A program made the position numbers and the translations under genes. From positions 20,050,111 to 20,114,110 of the forward strand of contig NC_092576.1 in assembly GCF_037975245.1 (NCBI RefSeq): DNA of 64,000 bases. Direction: 5' to 3'. The stretch comes from Apostichopus japonicus (Eukaryota > Echinodermata > Holothuroidea > Aspidochirotida > Stichopodidae). Under the pieces are notes generated by a model. The model did no database searches. It was not told the DNA's origin and saw nothing but the letters and a program-made list of their open reading frames with translations. Shown piece by piece: positions 12,409 to 29,600 of the stretch. Position 1 is the first letter of the stretch. Each line of letters starts with the position of its first letter.

Positions 12409-15400
12409 GAGACACATGATATTGTATAACATATTGATTCTTAAGCAAAGCTCCTCTTGAATATATTCAGAAATGATCAGCTAATCTAATACCCACTGAC
12501 AGCCTTCTGAACAAGGGCCAAACCCTCAAATCTCGAAATATTTCACTTAATCATCACTACGTCAAACAAGGGTCTGTTTATATCCTTTATTTTCCGAAGT
12601 TATAGATCTGTCTATATCATGTGTCATTGAGCATAGAAATATTGATATTAAAAATAGATAGCCATATCATATTAAATTTGTGCATGGAAGTCGGTTTACC
12701 TACATTGTAATGAAACTTGATCTCAACTTTAATTGGAAACATTGGAAATGAACCACTCCTGTAAACTGACCTCAATGACCACCGGTGCAAAGTTATGGAT
12801 GGTATTGCTGCCCCCCCCCTCCGCACCCTTACCCCCCCCCCGACTTAAAAAGCCTGTGAAAATAAAACTTATTATTACCCATATCCTGTAAGATAACACT
12901 CATAACCATTCAAATATTAATTGTTTAAAACGAAGCTGTTAAGAAAATAGTGTGTATTAGGATAGTAGTGTAACGTGAATGGTTTTTATACTCATCCGTA
13001 GTAAGCGGTGCACTTAGCTACATAGCCAGCCATGTCATGAATATTTATAGTCAATTGGGATGTAATTTAGGATGGTTAAGTGCTTATTGATGTGTTTTAT
13101 AGTCTAATTAAGAGAGTTATGGGTTTAGTAAAACGGTATTATCAGTGAGGTTAATGTCTATGACATATTTGCATATGTTTGGGGGATAATGTTGTTGTTG
13201 TTAATGAAATAGTTAAAGAGATTTTACGTCACATGTTGTATTGTTTTATTGCTTATTATATGTACCAGAGTGTCACCAACGTGTCAATTTTTGAAATTAA
13301 TCTATTATTAAGGTTCGCATTCACAATTACTATAAATTTGTACCCAGAGATTTATTATTTTCTTGTTACTGTAATATGGCCTGGTCTCTAGTTACTACGG
13401 TTAACCATGCAGGTAAAAACAGAACCTAACCACGACATTTCCGTAAAGGAACATCTGACAGTATTCTCTGCTGTGCTAAAGAGCCCCCAGAATGCAATAG
13501 TAGTATTGAGGTTTTTGTTTCATAATCCACGTCATCCTAAATGAAATATATAATCGTAATTGTATAATCGGTTTATGTGGATCGTCCACATTATATTATA
13601 CGTATGATGTTGTATTGTTAATTGATTATAACTAAAACCGTAATTGAAAATTTTAAAAATTAATCAACTACATTAATTCACAATAACGGTCTTCTGAATA
13701 AGGGCTACACACCCTCATATCTTGATATGTTTCAGGTAGGAATCACCCCGTCAAATATGGGTCTGTATTATATCCAGTATTTACCGAACTCGTAGATCTG
13801 TTTAAATCATGTGTATTGAAGGTATTTAATATATTCATATAGAAGTATTAATGTCTTTTTTCTGTAGCACACGTAATCTCAATTGGAATATATAATCGTA
13901 AGTGTACGAGCGGATTATGTGGACCGTCCACATAATCTTATACACATTTCATAGTATTGTTTATTGATTATAAACCAAAATTAGGGTTTAAAATTTATCA
14001 ACTACATTAATTCAAAACAACTGTGTTCAAAGGAAGGACCCAGCACCAAATATCTACAGATTCAGTAAGGAATCAACCCGTCAAATATGGGTCTGTTTTA
14101 TATCCTGTATTTACCGAACTCGTAGATCTAATTAAATCATGTGTATTGAAGGTATTTAATATATTCATATAGAAGTATTAATGTCTTTTTTCTGTAGCAC
14201 ACGTAATCTCAATTGGAATATATAATCGTAAGTGTACGAGCGGATTATGTGGACCGTCCACATAATCTTATACACATTTCATTGTATTGTTTATTGATTA
14301 TAAACCAAAATTAGGGTTTAAAATTTATCAACTACATTAATTCAAAACAACTGTGTTCAAAGGAAGGACCCAGCACCAAATATCTACAGATTCAGTAAGG
14401 AATCAACCCGTCAAATATGGGTCTGTTTTATATCCTGTATTTACCGAACTCGTAGATCTAATTAAATCATGTGTACTGAATGTATTGAATATATTCATAT
14501 AGTAGTATTAACGTCTTTTTTTTCTGTAACACACGTAATCTCAATTGGAATATATAATCGTAAGTGTACGAGCGGATTATGTGGACCGTCCACATAATCT
14601 TATACACATTTCATTGTATTGTTTATTGATTATAAACCAAAATTAGGGTTTAAAATTTATCAACTACATTAATTCAAAACAACTGTGTTCAAAGGAAGGA
14701 CCCCGCACCAAATATCGATAGATTCACTAACGAATCAACCCGTCAAATATGGGTCTGTTTTATATCCTGTATTTACCGAACTCGTAGATCTGTTTGAATC
14801 ATGTGTATTGAATGTATTGAATATATTCATATAGAAGTATTAACGTCTTTTTTTCTGTAACACACGTAATCTCAATTGGAATATATAATCATAAGTGTAC
14901 GAGCGGATTATGTGGACCGTCCACATAATCTTATACACATTTCATTGTATTGTTTATTGATTAAAAACCAAAATTAGTGTTGAAAATTGATCAACTCTAT
15001 TAATTAAAAATAACCGTTCTTGTGAAAGACCCCGCACCAAATATCGACAGATTCAGGAAGGAATCAACCCGTCAAATATGGGTCTGTTTTATTACCTTTA
15101 ATTACTGAACTCGTAGATCTGTTTAAATCATGTATCATTGAGCATATCAAGATTAATATTAAAAACAGATAACGTTATCAAATATGTATTTTTTGGCATG
15201 TCATACGGTTTTCCTTTAGGTTAATTTATTCTCAACAAATCGTTATTTGGGAACATTGGCAAAAAAAAACATTTGTAAGCTGGCATCAACAATCCTCGTT
15301 ACATGGGTTGGGATTATTATAGGAAACCCCAAAAGAATAACCCCAATCCATTACCCTTAATATTAGTATGATAATACTGTTGACCGTTTATAAAAATTGT

Positions 15401-15571
15401 CTTAAAAGCAGCTGGTTAAGAAAGATCACAACCTAAATATTTTCTTTTGGTCTATAGAATGTATCTGGATAGTAGTATTAACGTTTTTTTTTTTTAGTAA
15501 CACACGTAATCTCAATTGGAATATATAATCGTAAGTATATGAGCGGATTATGTGGACCGTCCACATAATCT
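12409..15571. repeat. satellite higher-order unit 3 (3,163 bp)
   Basis: As unit 2 but 330 bp longer, which is one extra monomer: palindromes at about 13909, 14239, 14571, 14902 and 15542. C-tracts lie at about 12810-12841. This is the expected product of unequal exchange within the monomer run. Confidence 0.9.
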
Positions 15572-17077
15572 GAGACACATGATATTGTATAACATATTGA
15601 TTCTTAAGCAAAGCTCCTCTTGAATATATTCAGAAATGATCAGCTAATCTAATACCCACTGACAGCCTTCTGAACAAGGGCCAAACCCTCAAATCTCGAA
15701 ATATTTCACTTAATCATCACTACGTCAAACAAGGGTCTGTTTATATCCTTTATTTTCCGAAGTTATAGATCTGTCTATATCATGTGTCATTGAGCATAGA
15801 AATATTGATATTAAAAATAGATAGCCATATCATATTAAATTTGTGCATGGAAGTCGGTTTACCTACATTGTAATGAAACTTGATCTCAACTTTAATTGGA
15901 AACATTGGAAATGAACCACTCCTGTAAACTGACCTCAATGACCACCGGTGCAAAGTTATGGATGGTATTGCTGCCCCCCCCCCCTCCGCACCCTTACCCC
16001 CCCCCCCCCCGACTTAAAAAGCCTGTGAAAATAAAACTTATTATTACCCATATCCTGTAAGATAACACTCATAACCATTCAAATATTAATTGTTTAAAAC
16101 GAAGCTGTTAAGAAAATAGTGTGTATTAGGATAGTAGTGTAACGTGAATGGTTTTTATACTCATCCGTAGTAAGCGGTGCACTTAGCTACATAGCCAGCC
16201 ATGTCATGAATATTTATAGTCAATTGGGATGTAATTTAGGATGGTTAAGTGCTTATTGATGTGTTTTATAGTCTAATTAAGAGAGTTATGGGTTTAGTAA
16301 AACGGTATTATCAGTGAGGTTAATGTCTATGACATATTTGCATATGTTTGGGGGATAATGTTGTTGTTGTTAATGAAATAGTTAAAGAGATTTTACGTCA
16401 CATGTTGTATTGTTTTATTGCTTATTATATGTACCAGAGTGTCACCAACGTGTCAATTTTTGAAATTAATCTTTTATTAAGGTTCGCATTCACAATTACT
16501 ATAAATTTGTACCCAGAGATTTATTATTTTCTTGTTACTGTAATATGGCCTGGTCTCTAGTTACTACGGTTAACCATGCAGGTAAAAACAGAACCTAACC
16601 ACGACATTTCCGTAAAGGAACATCTGACAGTATTCTCTGCTGTGCTAAAGAGCCCCCAGAATGCAATAGTAGCATTGAGGTCTTTGTTTAATAATCCACG
16701 TCATCCTAAATGAAATATATAATCGTAATTGTATAATCGGTTTATGTGGATCGTCCACATTATATTATACGTATGATGTTGTATTGTTAATTGATTATAA
16801 CTAAAACCGTAATTGAAAATTTTAAAAATTAATCAACTACATTAATTCACAATAACGGTCTTCTGAATAAGGGCTACACACCCTCATATCTTGATATGTT
16901 TCAGGTAGGAATCACCCCGTCAAATATGGGTCTGTATTATATCCAGTATTTACCGAACTCGTAGATCTGTTTAAATCATGTGTATTGAAGGTATTTAATA
17001 TATTCATATAGAAGTATTAATGTCTTTTTTCTGTAGCACACGTAATCTCAATTGGAATATATAATCGTAAGTGTACG
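15572..17077. repeat. satellite higher-order unit 4, non-monomer part
   Basis: Fourth copy of the non-monomer segment, with C-tracts at about 15973-16010 and the variant monomer near 16740. It leads into the long monomer run. It is very close to unit 3 in sequence. Confidence 0.9.
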
Positions 17078-20000
17078 AGCGGATTATGTGGACCGTCCAC
17101 ATAATCTTATACACATTTCATTGTATTGTTTATTGATTATAAACCAAAATTAGGGTTTAAAATTTATCAACTACATTAATTCAAAACAACTGTGTTCAAA
17201 GGAAGGACCCAGCACCAAATATCTACAGATTCAGTAAGGAATCAACCCGTCAAATATGGGTCTGTTTTATATCCTGTATTTACCGAACTCGTAGATCTAA
17301 TTAAATCATGTGTATTGAAGGTATTTAATATATTCATATAGAAGTATTAATGTCTTTTTTCTGTAGCACACGTAATCTCAATTGGAATATATAATCGTAA
17401 GTGTACGAGCGGATTATGTGGACCGTCCACATAATCTTATACACATTTCATTGTATTGTTTATTGATTATAAACCAAAATTAGGGTTTAAAATTTATCAA
17501 CTACATTAATTCAAAACAACTGTGTTCAAAGGAAGGACCCAGCACCAAATATCTACAGATTCAGTAAGGAATCAACCCGTCAAATATGGGTCTGTTTTAT
17601 ATCCTGTATTTACCGAACTCGTAGATCTAATTAAATCATGTGTACTGAATGTATTGAATATATTCATATAGTAGTATTAACGTCTTTTTTTTCTGTAACA
17701 CACGTAATCTCAATTGGAATATATAATCGTAAGTGTACGAGCGGATTATGTGGACCGTCCACATAATCTTATACACATTTCATTGTATTGTTTATTGATT
17801 ATAAACCAAAATTAGGGTTTAAAATTTATCAACTACATTAATTCAAAACAACTGTGTTCAAAGGAAGGACCCCGCACCAAATATCGATAGATTCACTAAC
17901 GAATCAACCCGTCAAATATGGGTCTGTTTTATATCCTGTATTTACCGAACTCGTAGATCTGTTTGAATCATGTGTATTGAAGGTATTTAATATATTCATA
18001 TAGAAGTATTAACGTCTTTTTTTTTTCTTTAGCACACGTAATCTCAATTGGAATATATAATCATAAGTGTACGAGCGGATTATGTGGACCGTCCACATAA
18101 TCTTATACACATTTCATTGTATTGTTTATTGATTATAAACCAAAATTAGGGCTTAAAATTTATCAACTACATTAATTCAAAAAGCTGTGTTCAAAGGAAG
18201 GACCCCGCACCAAATATCGATAGATTCAGTAAGGAATCAACCCGTCAAATATGGGTCTGTTTTATATCCTGTATTTACCGAACTCGTAGATCTGTTTGAA
18301 TCATGTGTATTGGATGTATTGAGTATATTCATATAGTAGTATTAACGTCTTTTTTTTTCTGTAACACACGTAATCTCAATTGGAATATATAATCGTAAGT
18401 GTACGAGCGGATTATGTGGACCGTCCACATAATCTTATACACATTTCATTGTATTGTTTATTGATTATAAACCAAAATTAGGGCTTAAAATTTATCAACT
18501 ACATTAATTCAAAATAACTGTGTTCAAAGGAAGGACCCCGCACCAAATATCGATAGATTCAGTAAGGAATCAACCCGTCAAATATGGGTCTGTTTTATAT
18601 CCAGTATTTACCGAACTCGTAGATCTGTTTGAATCATGTGTATTGAATGTATTGAATATATTCATATAGTAGTATTAACGTCCTTTTTTTCTGTAACACA
18701 CGTAATCTCAATTGGAATATATAATCATAAGTGTACGAGCGGATTATGTGGACCGTCCACATAATCTTATACACATTTCATTGTATTGTTTATTGATTAT
18801 AAACCAAACTTAGGGCTTAAAATTTATCAACTACATTAATTCAAAATAACTGTGTTCAAAGGAAGGACCCCGCACCAAATATCGATAGATTCAGTAAGGA
18901 ATCAACCCGTCAAATATGGGTCTGTTTTATATCCTGTATTTACCGAACTCGTAGATCTGTTTGAATCATGTGTATTGAATGTATTGAATATATTCATATA
19001 GTAGTATTAACGTCTTTTTTTTCTGTAACACACGTAATCTCAATTGGAATATATAATCGTAAGTGTACTAGCGGATTATGTGGACCGTCCACATAATCTT
19101 ATACACATTTCATTGTATTGTTTATTGATTATAAACCAAAATTAGGGTTTAAAATATATCAACTACATTAATTCAAAACAACTGTGTTCAAAGGAAGGAC
19201 CCAGCACCAAATATCTACAGATTCAGTAAGGAATCAACCCGTCAAATATGGGTCTGTTTTATATCCTGTATTTACCGAACTCGTAGATCTGTTTGAATCA
19301 TGTGTATTGAATGTATTGAATATATTCATATAGAAGTATTAACGTCTTTTTTCTGTAACACACGTAATCTCAATTGGAATATATAGTCATAAGTGTACGA
19401 GCGGATTATGTGGACCGTCCACATAATCTTATACACATTTCATTGTATTGTTTATTGATTATAAACCAAAATTAGGGCTTAAAATTTATCAACTACATTA
19501 ATTCAAAACAACTGTGTTCAAAGGAAGGACCCAGCACCAAATATCTACAAATTCAGTAAGGAATCAACCCGTCAAATATGGGTCTGTTTTATATCCTGTA
19601 TTTACCGAACTCGTAGATCTAATTAAATCATGTGTACTGAATGTATTGAATATATTCATATAGTAGTATTAACGTCTTTTTTTTTCTGTAACACACGTAA
19701 TCTCAATTGGAATATATAATCATAAGTGTACGAGCGGATTATGCGGACCGTCCACATAATCTTATACACATTTCATTGTATTGTTTATTGATTATAAACC
19801 AAACTTAGGGCTTAAAATTTATCAACTACATTAATTCAAAATAACTGTGTTCAAAGGAAGGACCCCGCACCAAATATCGATAGATTCAGTAAGGAATCAA
19901 CCCGTCAAATATGGGTCTGTTTTATATCCTGTATTTACCGAACTCGTAGATCTGTTTGAATCATGTGTATTGAATGTATTGAATATATTCATATAGTAGT

Positions 20001-21725
20001 ATTAACGTCTTTTTTTTTCTGTAACACACGTAATCTCAATTGGAATATATAATCATAAGTGTACGAGCGGATTATGTGGACCGTCCACATAATCTTATAC
20101 ACATTTCATTGTATTGTTTATTGATTATAAACCAAAATTAGGGTTTAAAATATATCAACTACATTAATTCAAAACAACTGTGTTCAAAGGAAGGACCCAG
20201 CACCAAATATCTACAGATTCAGTAAGGAATCAACCCGTCAAATATGGGTCTGTTTTATATCCTGTATTTACCGAACTCGTAGATCTGTTTGAATCATGTG
20301 TATTGGATGTATTGAGTATATTCATATAGTAGTATTAACGTCTTTTTTTCTGTAACACACGTAATCTCAATTGGAATATATAATCGTAAGTGTACGAGCG
20401 GATTATGTGGACCGTCCACATAATCTTATACACATTTCATTGTATTGTTTATTGATTATAAACCAAAATTAGGGCTTAAAATTTATCAACTACATTAATT
20501 CAAAATAACTGTGTTCAAAGGAAGGACCCCGCACCAAATATCGATAGATTCAGTAAGGAATCAACCCGTCAAATATGGGTCTGTTTTATATCCAGTATTT
20601 ACCGAACTCGTAGATCTGTTTGAATCATGTGTATTGAATGTATTGAATATATTCATTTAGTAGTATTAACGTCTTTTTTTTCTGTAACACACGTAATCTC
20701 AATTGGAATATATAATCATAAGTGTACGAGCGGATTATGTGGACCGTCCACATAATCTTATACACATTTCATTGTATTGTTTATTGATTATAAACCAAAA
20801 TTAGGGCTTAAAATTTATCAACTACATTAATTCAAAATAACTGTGTTCAAAGGAAGGACCCCGCACCAAATATCGATAGATTCAGTAAGGAATCAACCCG
20901 TCAAATATGGGTCTGTTTTATATCCTGTATTTACCGAACTCGTAGATCTGTTTGAATCATGTGTATTGGATGTATTGAGTATATTCATATAGTAGTATTA
21001 ACGTCTTTTTTTTCTGTAACACACGTAATCTCAATTGGAATATATAATCGTAAGTGTACGAGCGGATTATGTGGACCGTCCACATAATCTTTTACACATT
21101 TCATTGTATTGTTTATTGATTATAAACCAAAATTAGGGCTTAAAATTTATCAACTACATTAATTCAAAATAACTGTGTTCAAAGGAAGGACCCCGCACCA
21201 AATATCGATAGATTCAGTAAGGAATCAACCCGTCAAATATGGGTCTGTTTTATATCCAGTATTTACCGAACTCGTAGATCTGTTTGAATCATGTGTATTG
21301 AATGTATTGAATATATTCATTTAGTAGTATTAACGTCTTTTTTTTTTCTGTAACACACGTAATCTCAATTGGAATATATAATCGTAAGTGTACTAGCGGA
21401 TTATGTGGACCGTCCACATAATCTTATACACATTTCATTGTATTGTTTATTGATTATAAACCAAAATTAGGGCTTAAAATTTATCAACTACATTAATTCA
21501 AAATAACTGTGTTCAAAGGAAGGACCCCGCACCAAATATCGATAGATTCAGTAAGGAATCAACCCGCCAAATATGGGTCTGTTTTATATCCTGTATTTAC
21601 CGAACTCGAAGATCTGTTTAAATCATTTGTATTGAATGTATTGAATATATTCATATAGAAGTATTAACGTCCTTTTTTCTGTAACACACGTAATCTCAAT
21701 TGGAATATATAATCGTAAGTGTATG
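17078..21725. repeat. 332-bp satellite monomer run, 14 copies
   Basis: AGCGGATTATG landmarks lie at 17078, 17408, 17740, 18074, 18406, 18738, 19070, 19400, 19733, 20066, 20397, 20729, 21061, 21395 and 21726. The mean spacing is 332.0 bp (range 330-334), and most differences are in a T-tract. Two subtypes alternate irregularly: CCCAGCACCAAATATCTACAG and CCCCGCACCAAATATCGATAG. The private variant TATTGGATGTATTGAGT occurs at 18308, 20301 and 20964. These offsets are near 6 and 2 monomers, so blocks of monomers have been copied as units. Confidence 0.95.
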
Positions 21726-21850
21726 AGCGGATTATGTGGACCGTCCACATAATCTTATACACATGATGTGGTATAACATATTGACTCTAAAGCAAAGCTC
21801 CTCTTGAATTTATTCAGAAATAATCAGCTAATCTAATTCACACTGACCAT
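21726..21850. repeat. right edge of array: start of a broken fifth unit
   Basis: After the last palindrome the sequence switches to the unit-start phrase (ACACATGATGTGGTATAACATATTGACTC.AAGCAAAGCTCCTCTTGAA). It follows the higher-order unit for about 120 bases with several mismatches and then loses similarity. Confidence 0.8.
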
Positions 21851-22420
21851 AACCATGCTAACCACATATTTCGATAAAACGAATATACTTCATTTTAACT
21901 TTGGTAATTGTTTTTTGTGTCATACATATACACTATTATGGCAAAAAGTGAGTACATTATAAAGGGTCAAAAGGCTTATACCCATATCATTAACATTTCC
22001 CTTACATTGGGTAGATTGCATGGGTATTGTCAGTAGTTTATGTCTGTATTTGGTGTGTGGCGATTAGATATGCAATTCCACGGATTCGCCACTTGTTTAG
22101 ACTTTTGGTCTGGATTTTCTTTTAGTATTAAAATGTACGCATATTGTGCACCTTGCATATACAATCGTTTTTATATTGCCTGCTATGTATAATGTATATA
22201 AAGTTAGTATACAGGGGGATTATGGGGACTGTCCACATAATAATGTCCACACTATCATGTATACCGACTTTTCTCTCAATAAATAAAATTGCAGTTCTGA
22301 AGGTATAGATAGCTCCACTCACCATAACAGCAAAAACCACTTAATTTTTACGGGCCTAGCATATGTACATCTAGTAGTCCCCGTAACCCTGTCATATGCC
22401 AACGTCCACATAAACCAGGT
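21851..22420. other. non-coding, one relic palindrome
   Basis: Unique AT-rich sequence. GGGGGATTATGGGGACTGTCCACATAA near 22214-22243 is a decayed form of the satellite palindrome, so the array once reached further. An open frame here on the minus strand is a by-product. Confidence 0.5.
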
Positions 22421-22422
22421 AA

Positions 22423-25909
<3,487 letters not shown>

Positions 25910-26225
25910 CCAGTGTTCATTGTCATAGTATTCAAAGAAGTGCATAACTAAATCCTTATGATATCGCAGTACAAGTATCAATGTACACTTTATCTTTGCC
26001 CTTAGTGTTCATTGTCCTCGTATTAAATAAAAGTGGAGAAATGATTTCTTGTAATACCGCAGTACAAGTGTCAATGGACACGTTATCTTTGTCATTATCA
26101 CACGGTGTTAACAGTGTTCAAAGAAGTGCAGAAATGATTCGTTATGGTACTGCAGTATAAGTATCAGTGTACACTTCTCCCCCATCTTTATTATGTATTG
26201 TACTACTCTTCATAGAAGTGTACAA
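25910..26225. repeat. diverged minisatellite, about three copies
   Basis: Three related segments start near 25913, 26005 and 26112. They share AGTGTTCA(TTGTC), AAGAAGTGCA.AAATGATT, GCAGTACAAGT.TCAATG.ACAC and TATCTTTG. The unit is about 92-107 bp and strongly diverged. Confidence 0.7.
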
Positions 26226-26626
26226 GTCCATACGTGGAATCTCGTAAGTATTATCAGCTAATTTTTCGAAGATCTATAATGAGAGGAAAAGAAAGAAAGC
26301 GAAAAACAGTAAAATAAAAACAATTATTCAAATATGCGACTGTATTAAGAAAATATCTGGAAGGGCATAGATATGTTAGGAAAAAAGCTGGCATAAAAGA
26401 AGATAAACTTCCTATTATCCTTAATAAATTCAATAACATTAAAGAGATCGAGACGACAGGTTGTAGAACATAGACACCAATGCGTAAAGGAAGTCATTTA
26501 TATGCCTGCTTTAAGTGTTATAAAACAATTGGATCATATAGAACAACGTTTTCTTACCGTTATGGGAAGAAAGTAATTTGAACAAATTACTTGCAAAAAC
26601 AAACAAAAATTCATAAACTAGTTTAC

Positions 26627-26698
26627 CTCTTGATAAGATTCCCTGAGCTCTCGAATAGTCGGACGTTGAGGACAGACCTGGTGCCAGCACTGATATAA
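26627..26698 (-). CDS. kinase-like gene exon: subdomain XI
   Basis: 24 codons, phase 0 at both ends, bounded by AACAG acceptor and GAG|GTAAAC donor. Encodes LYQCWHQVCPQRPTIRELR and a short tail. This is the conserved CW...RPT element near the end of tyrosine kinase domains. The donor shows that at least one further exon follows to the left, and I did not find it. Confidence 0.85.
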
Positions 26699-29600
26699 CT
26701 GTTTATTTCTATTCGTATTAAACAAAACAAAATCACAAATTTAATATATACATGTATGCTATCTAACATAATAAGGTATATTGTTATAACAATGTCTTTC
26801 ATATTATTTTATTCCATCATTTTTTTTTCGGTTAAGTAAGTAAATCAACTGTTTAATATAGAAAGATTTAGATTATGTTGCCATTGCGTGTTTTCAGTTA
26901 CTTGATTTTGATCTTCCTTATTTCACTATATTTTTCCTTTAATATAAAAATAAATTCTTAACATTTTCAATGAGTCCTGTTAAGTTAATCTCATGTTGTA
27001 AAATATATTAAATATTTAACTCAAACTTCATTTCGTGACTTTGGTTTCTTAAAACTTCACGAGAGACCCTCAATTAAGGTTAACTGTTTTATCTTGAATT
27101 GTAACATTTACAACATTGGGAGGTTTTCTTCCTCAAATTGATATTTGAATACAATTGTGGTTTCTTAATATCTTGATTCGTTCGCTACATGAAGCCTGTG
27201 ATGCTTCTTGTATTACAGATAATTAAAAATAAAAACAATGATAGGTATTGAAAACAATCATTAGAGAAAACAACAAGAGTTCTCGAAGTTGATTTATTTT
27301 TTGGCGTGGCATTGATGTTTACCTTATTTCTTCGTAGTGAGTAACCTGTGACTCTGAGGGTGCCCCACACTGTTCTTCGAAAGTAGGGCCATCTTCTGAC
27401 CAGGGAAATGGTAGTTGGCCTTTGAAATGATAGAGAATATCAAATTTCAGCGATAATTTATGTTAACTTGGTACGGAGAAGCTATTTTCCATTTGATAAC
27501 ATATTTTTATGAATGATACTTCATAGTGTAGATGGAACTCAAAAATGAATCATTTTAACATTATTTTCATTTCCGTAAAATTGGTATCATCTCGCTTAGT
27601 TAAGACAGACACATCCGAATCGTTTTCTCAATATCAGAAAGGGAATGAACTCCCTAACTAAGGTAGAGAGAGATTATTGACATGAAAATCACTTTTCCGT
27701 AGTCATTCATTCCATTCCATTTCATTTCCATTTTCATATTTACAGTTCATAAAACACACAAATGACTAATGTAAATTTGACCAGGTGCGTTCCCTCTACT
27801 TCGTTCTTCCTAAATCCGTCACATTTAAGGGATACCAATTCGATTTGCAATTTTTTATTACATTGTGTATTATTTTCTTATAACTTATCTGATTATACAA
27901 ATATCTCCAAAATACACAAAAAATATTGTATAGCAAGAGCAACTTTTCATTCATACTGAATATCATAACTTATTCTTTTTCATATGATTCTTTTTTTACA
28001 AAGCGGAGATTCAGAAAACGTTTCAAGCACTTTACCAGTAATTACTTCCCAAATGACACCAGCTGCAGCCCAGACATCACTAGGTTGCGAATATTCATTG
28101 CGATGCAGAGCTTCTGGTGGGAAATGATTCAACGAATACGGCACCTGGAGAGATAATAAAAGACAAGCTATAGTTAAGATTTCTATCGAGACATTTTACA
28201 TCGGTTAATTTTTGAGTGGTATTATAGATACTTTTACCATTACCTGTGATGTTTCACGGCTTCATTATTACATCACGGGTATGTGACACGTACCTTAGTT
28301 TTTCGAAAGGTAGTGATTTTTGATGCATCATCCGATAGACAGAAATCGTAAAGCTTGCATTGACCTTTCTCGATTCGTAATATTTTCTTGCTGGATAAGC
28401 CTGGATGTAGGAACTAGGGAGAGTACGAAGAAGAAACTTTAAAAACAATAGAGAATTTTGCCATTGAGAACTGTATTTTTACATACTTAACTTGAGAAAT
28501 ATTATAAAGAATGGTCCGTGCAACGAAAGTTTTAAAATGAGAGAAAGGATTAGCTATGTCAACAAGAATTATTAATATTTAGTGATTTTAAAGCCGATCG
28601 TTTAATCATGGATACATCTCTTACGAGCTTTAACTAACTTTAATATGTTATACATATTAAAAATGGAAATAATTGAGTAATTAATTTCGCTTTACTTGAG
28701 TAATAAATTAATAAATGTTATGTTTACTTAATAAATGTTAAGCATTTTTGGATAAGGCCCAGTAGTGACTATTGCATATGCATATTTATTCGGTATCTTC
28801 TAAATAACTGACACACTATGCTATGGTTATTCTTTAAAGTATACAATCAATGTAAGACATATAAGAGAATTTCATGGTTGATTGGATATGGTAAACCAGA
28901 CAAGATTATATAATATAAGTTAACATCTAGTTCTACATTTCTGTTGTAAAAAAATATATATTATAATGCTGAACCTGATAGATATGATTGTTCAATCACT
29001 TAAATTTATTGAAGACTTACTCCGTATGAATGAATAAGGTTTAATCCTTCTAGTAATCCAGCTATGATCCCCATCACCTCAGACAAGTACATAGTATTCT
29101 CAAATGTCTCTTGGCTGAATACCTTAACTAGCCAACTGTCGAGAGTCTCACAGGCAAAGTGTTCTTGTACTAAGTGAAGTTTAGCTTTAAGAAATACAAA
29201 AGTAATATAATTTATATCTTTGATAGAAAGGTATTGTAATTTGGTAAATTTTAAAGTTATCTTCTTTAATCCTCTTCTATTTATCAAATTTGCACAATCG
29301 GCTTAGATGTGGTTGAAAGCTAAGGGGGTTGACACCGACATCAATGCCATCGTTAGGTCATAATAATCGCTTTCTTATTTTATCATTTGCAAATAATTTA
29401 GCAAGCAGTATACAAAAAATTAATATGAAAACTTAAACCAAGGACAAATTCAACACGAGTAACAACTGAAACACGTATATTATTATTACTGGTGACTTTA
29501 TGGAATTAAATTTTGGCCAACGTCATTTGTGCTTCAGCAACAAGTAGTCTGAATTTTTCATTAAGTTGCCATTTTCTGGTTTGTTTACTTCAATAATTTT

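Noticed and set aside
6738-21760. CRISPR-like array
   Set aside because: 332-bp monomers with no short repeat/unique spacer pattern in an animal genome. It is a satellite.
26254-26439. Candidate last exon of the kinase-like gene
   Set aside because: The frame is hydrophobic, with no acceptor in the right phase and no resemblance to a kinase tail.
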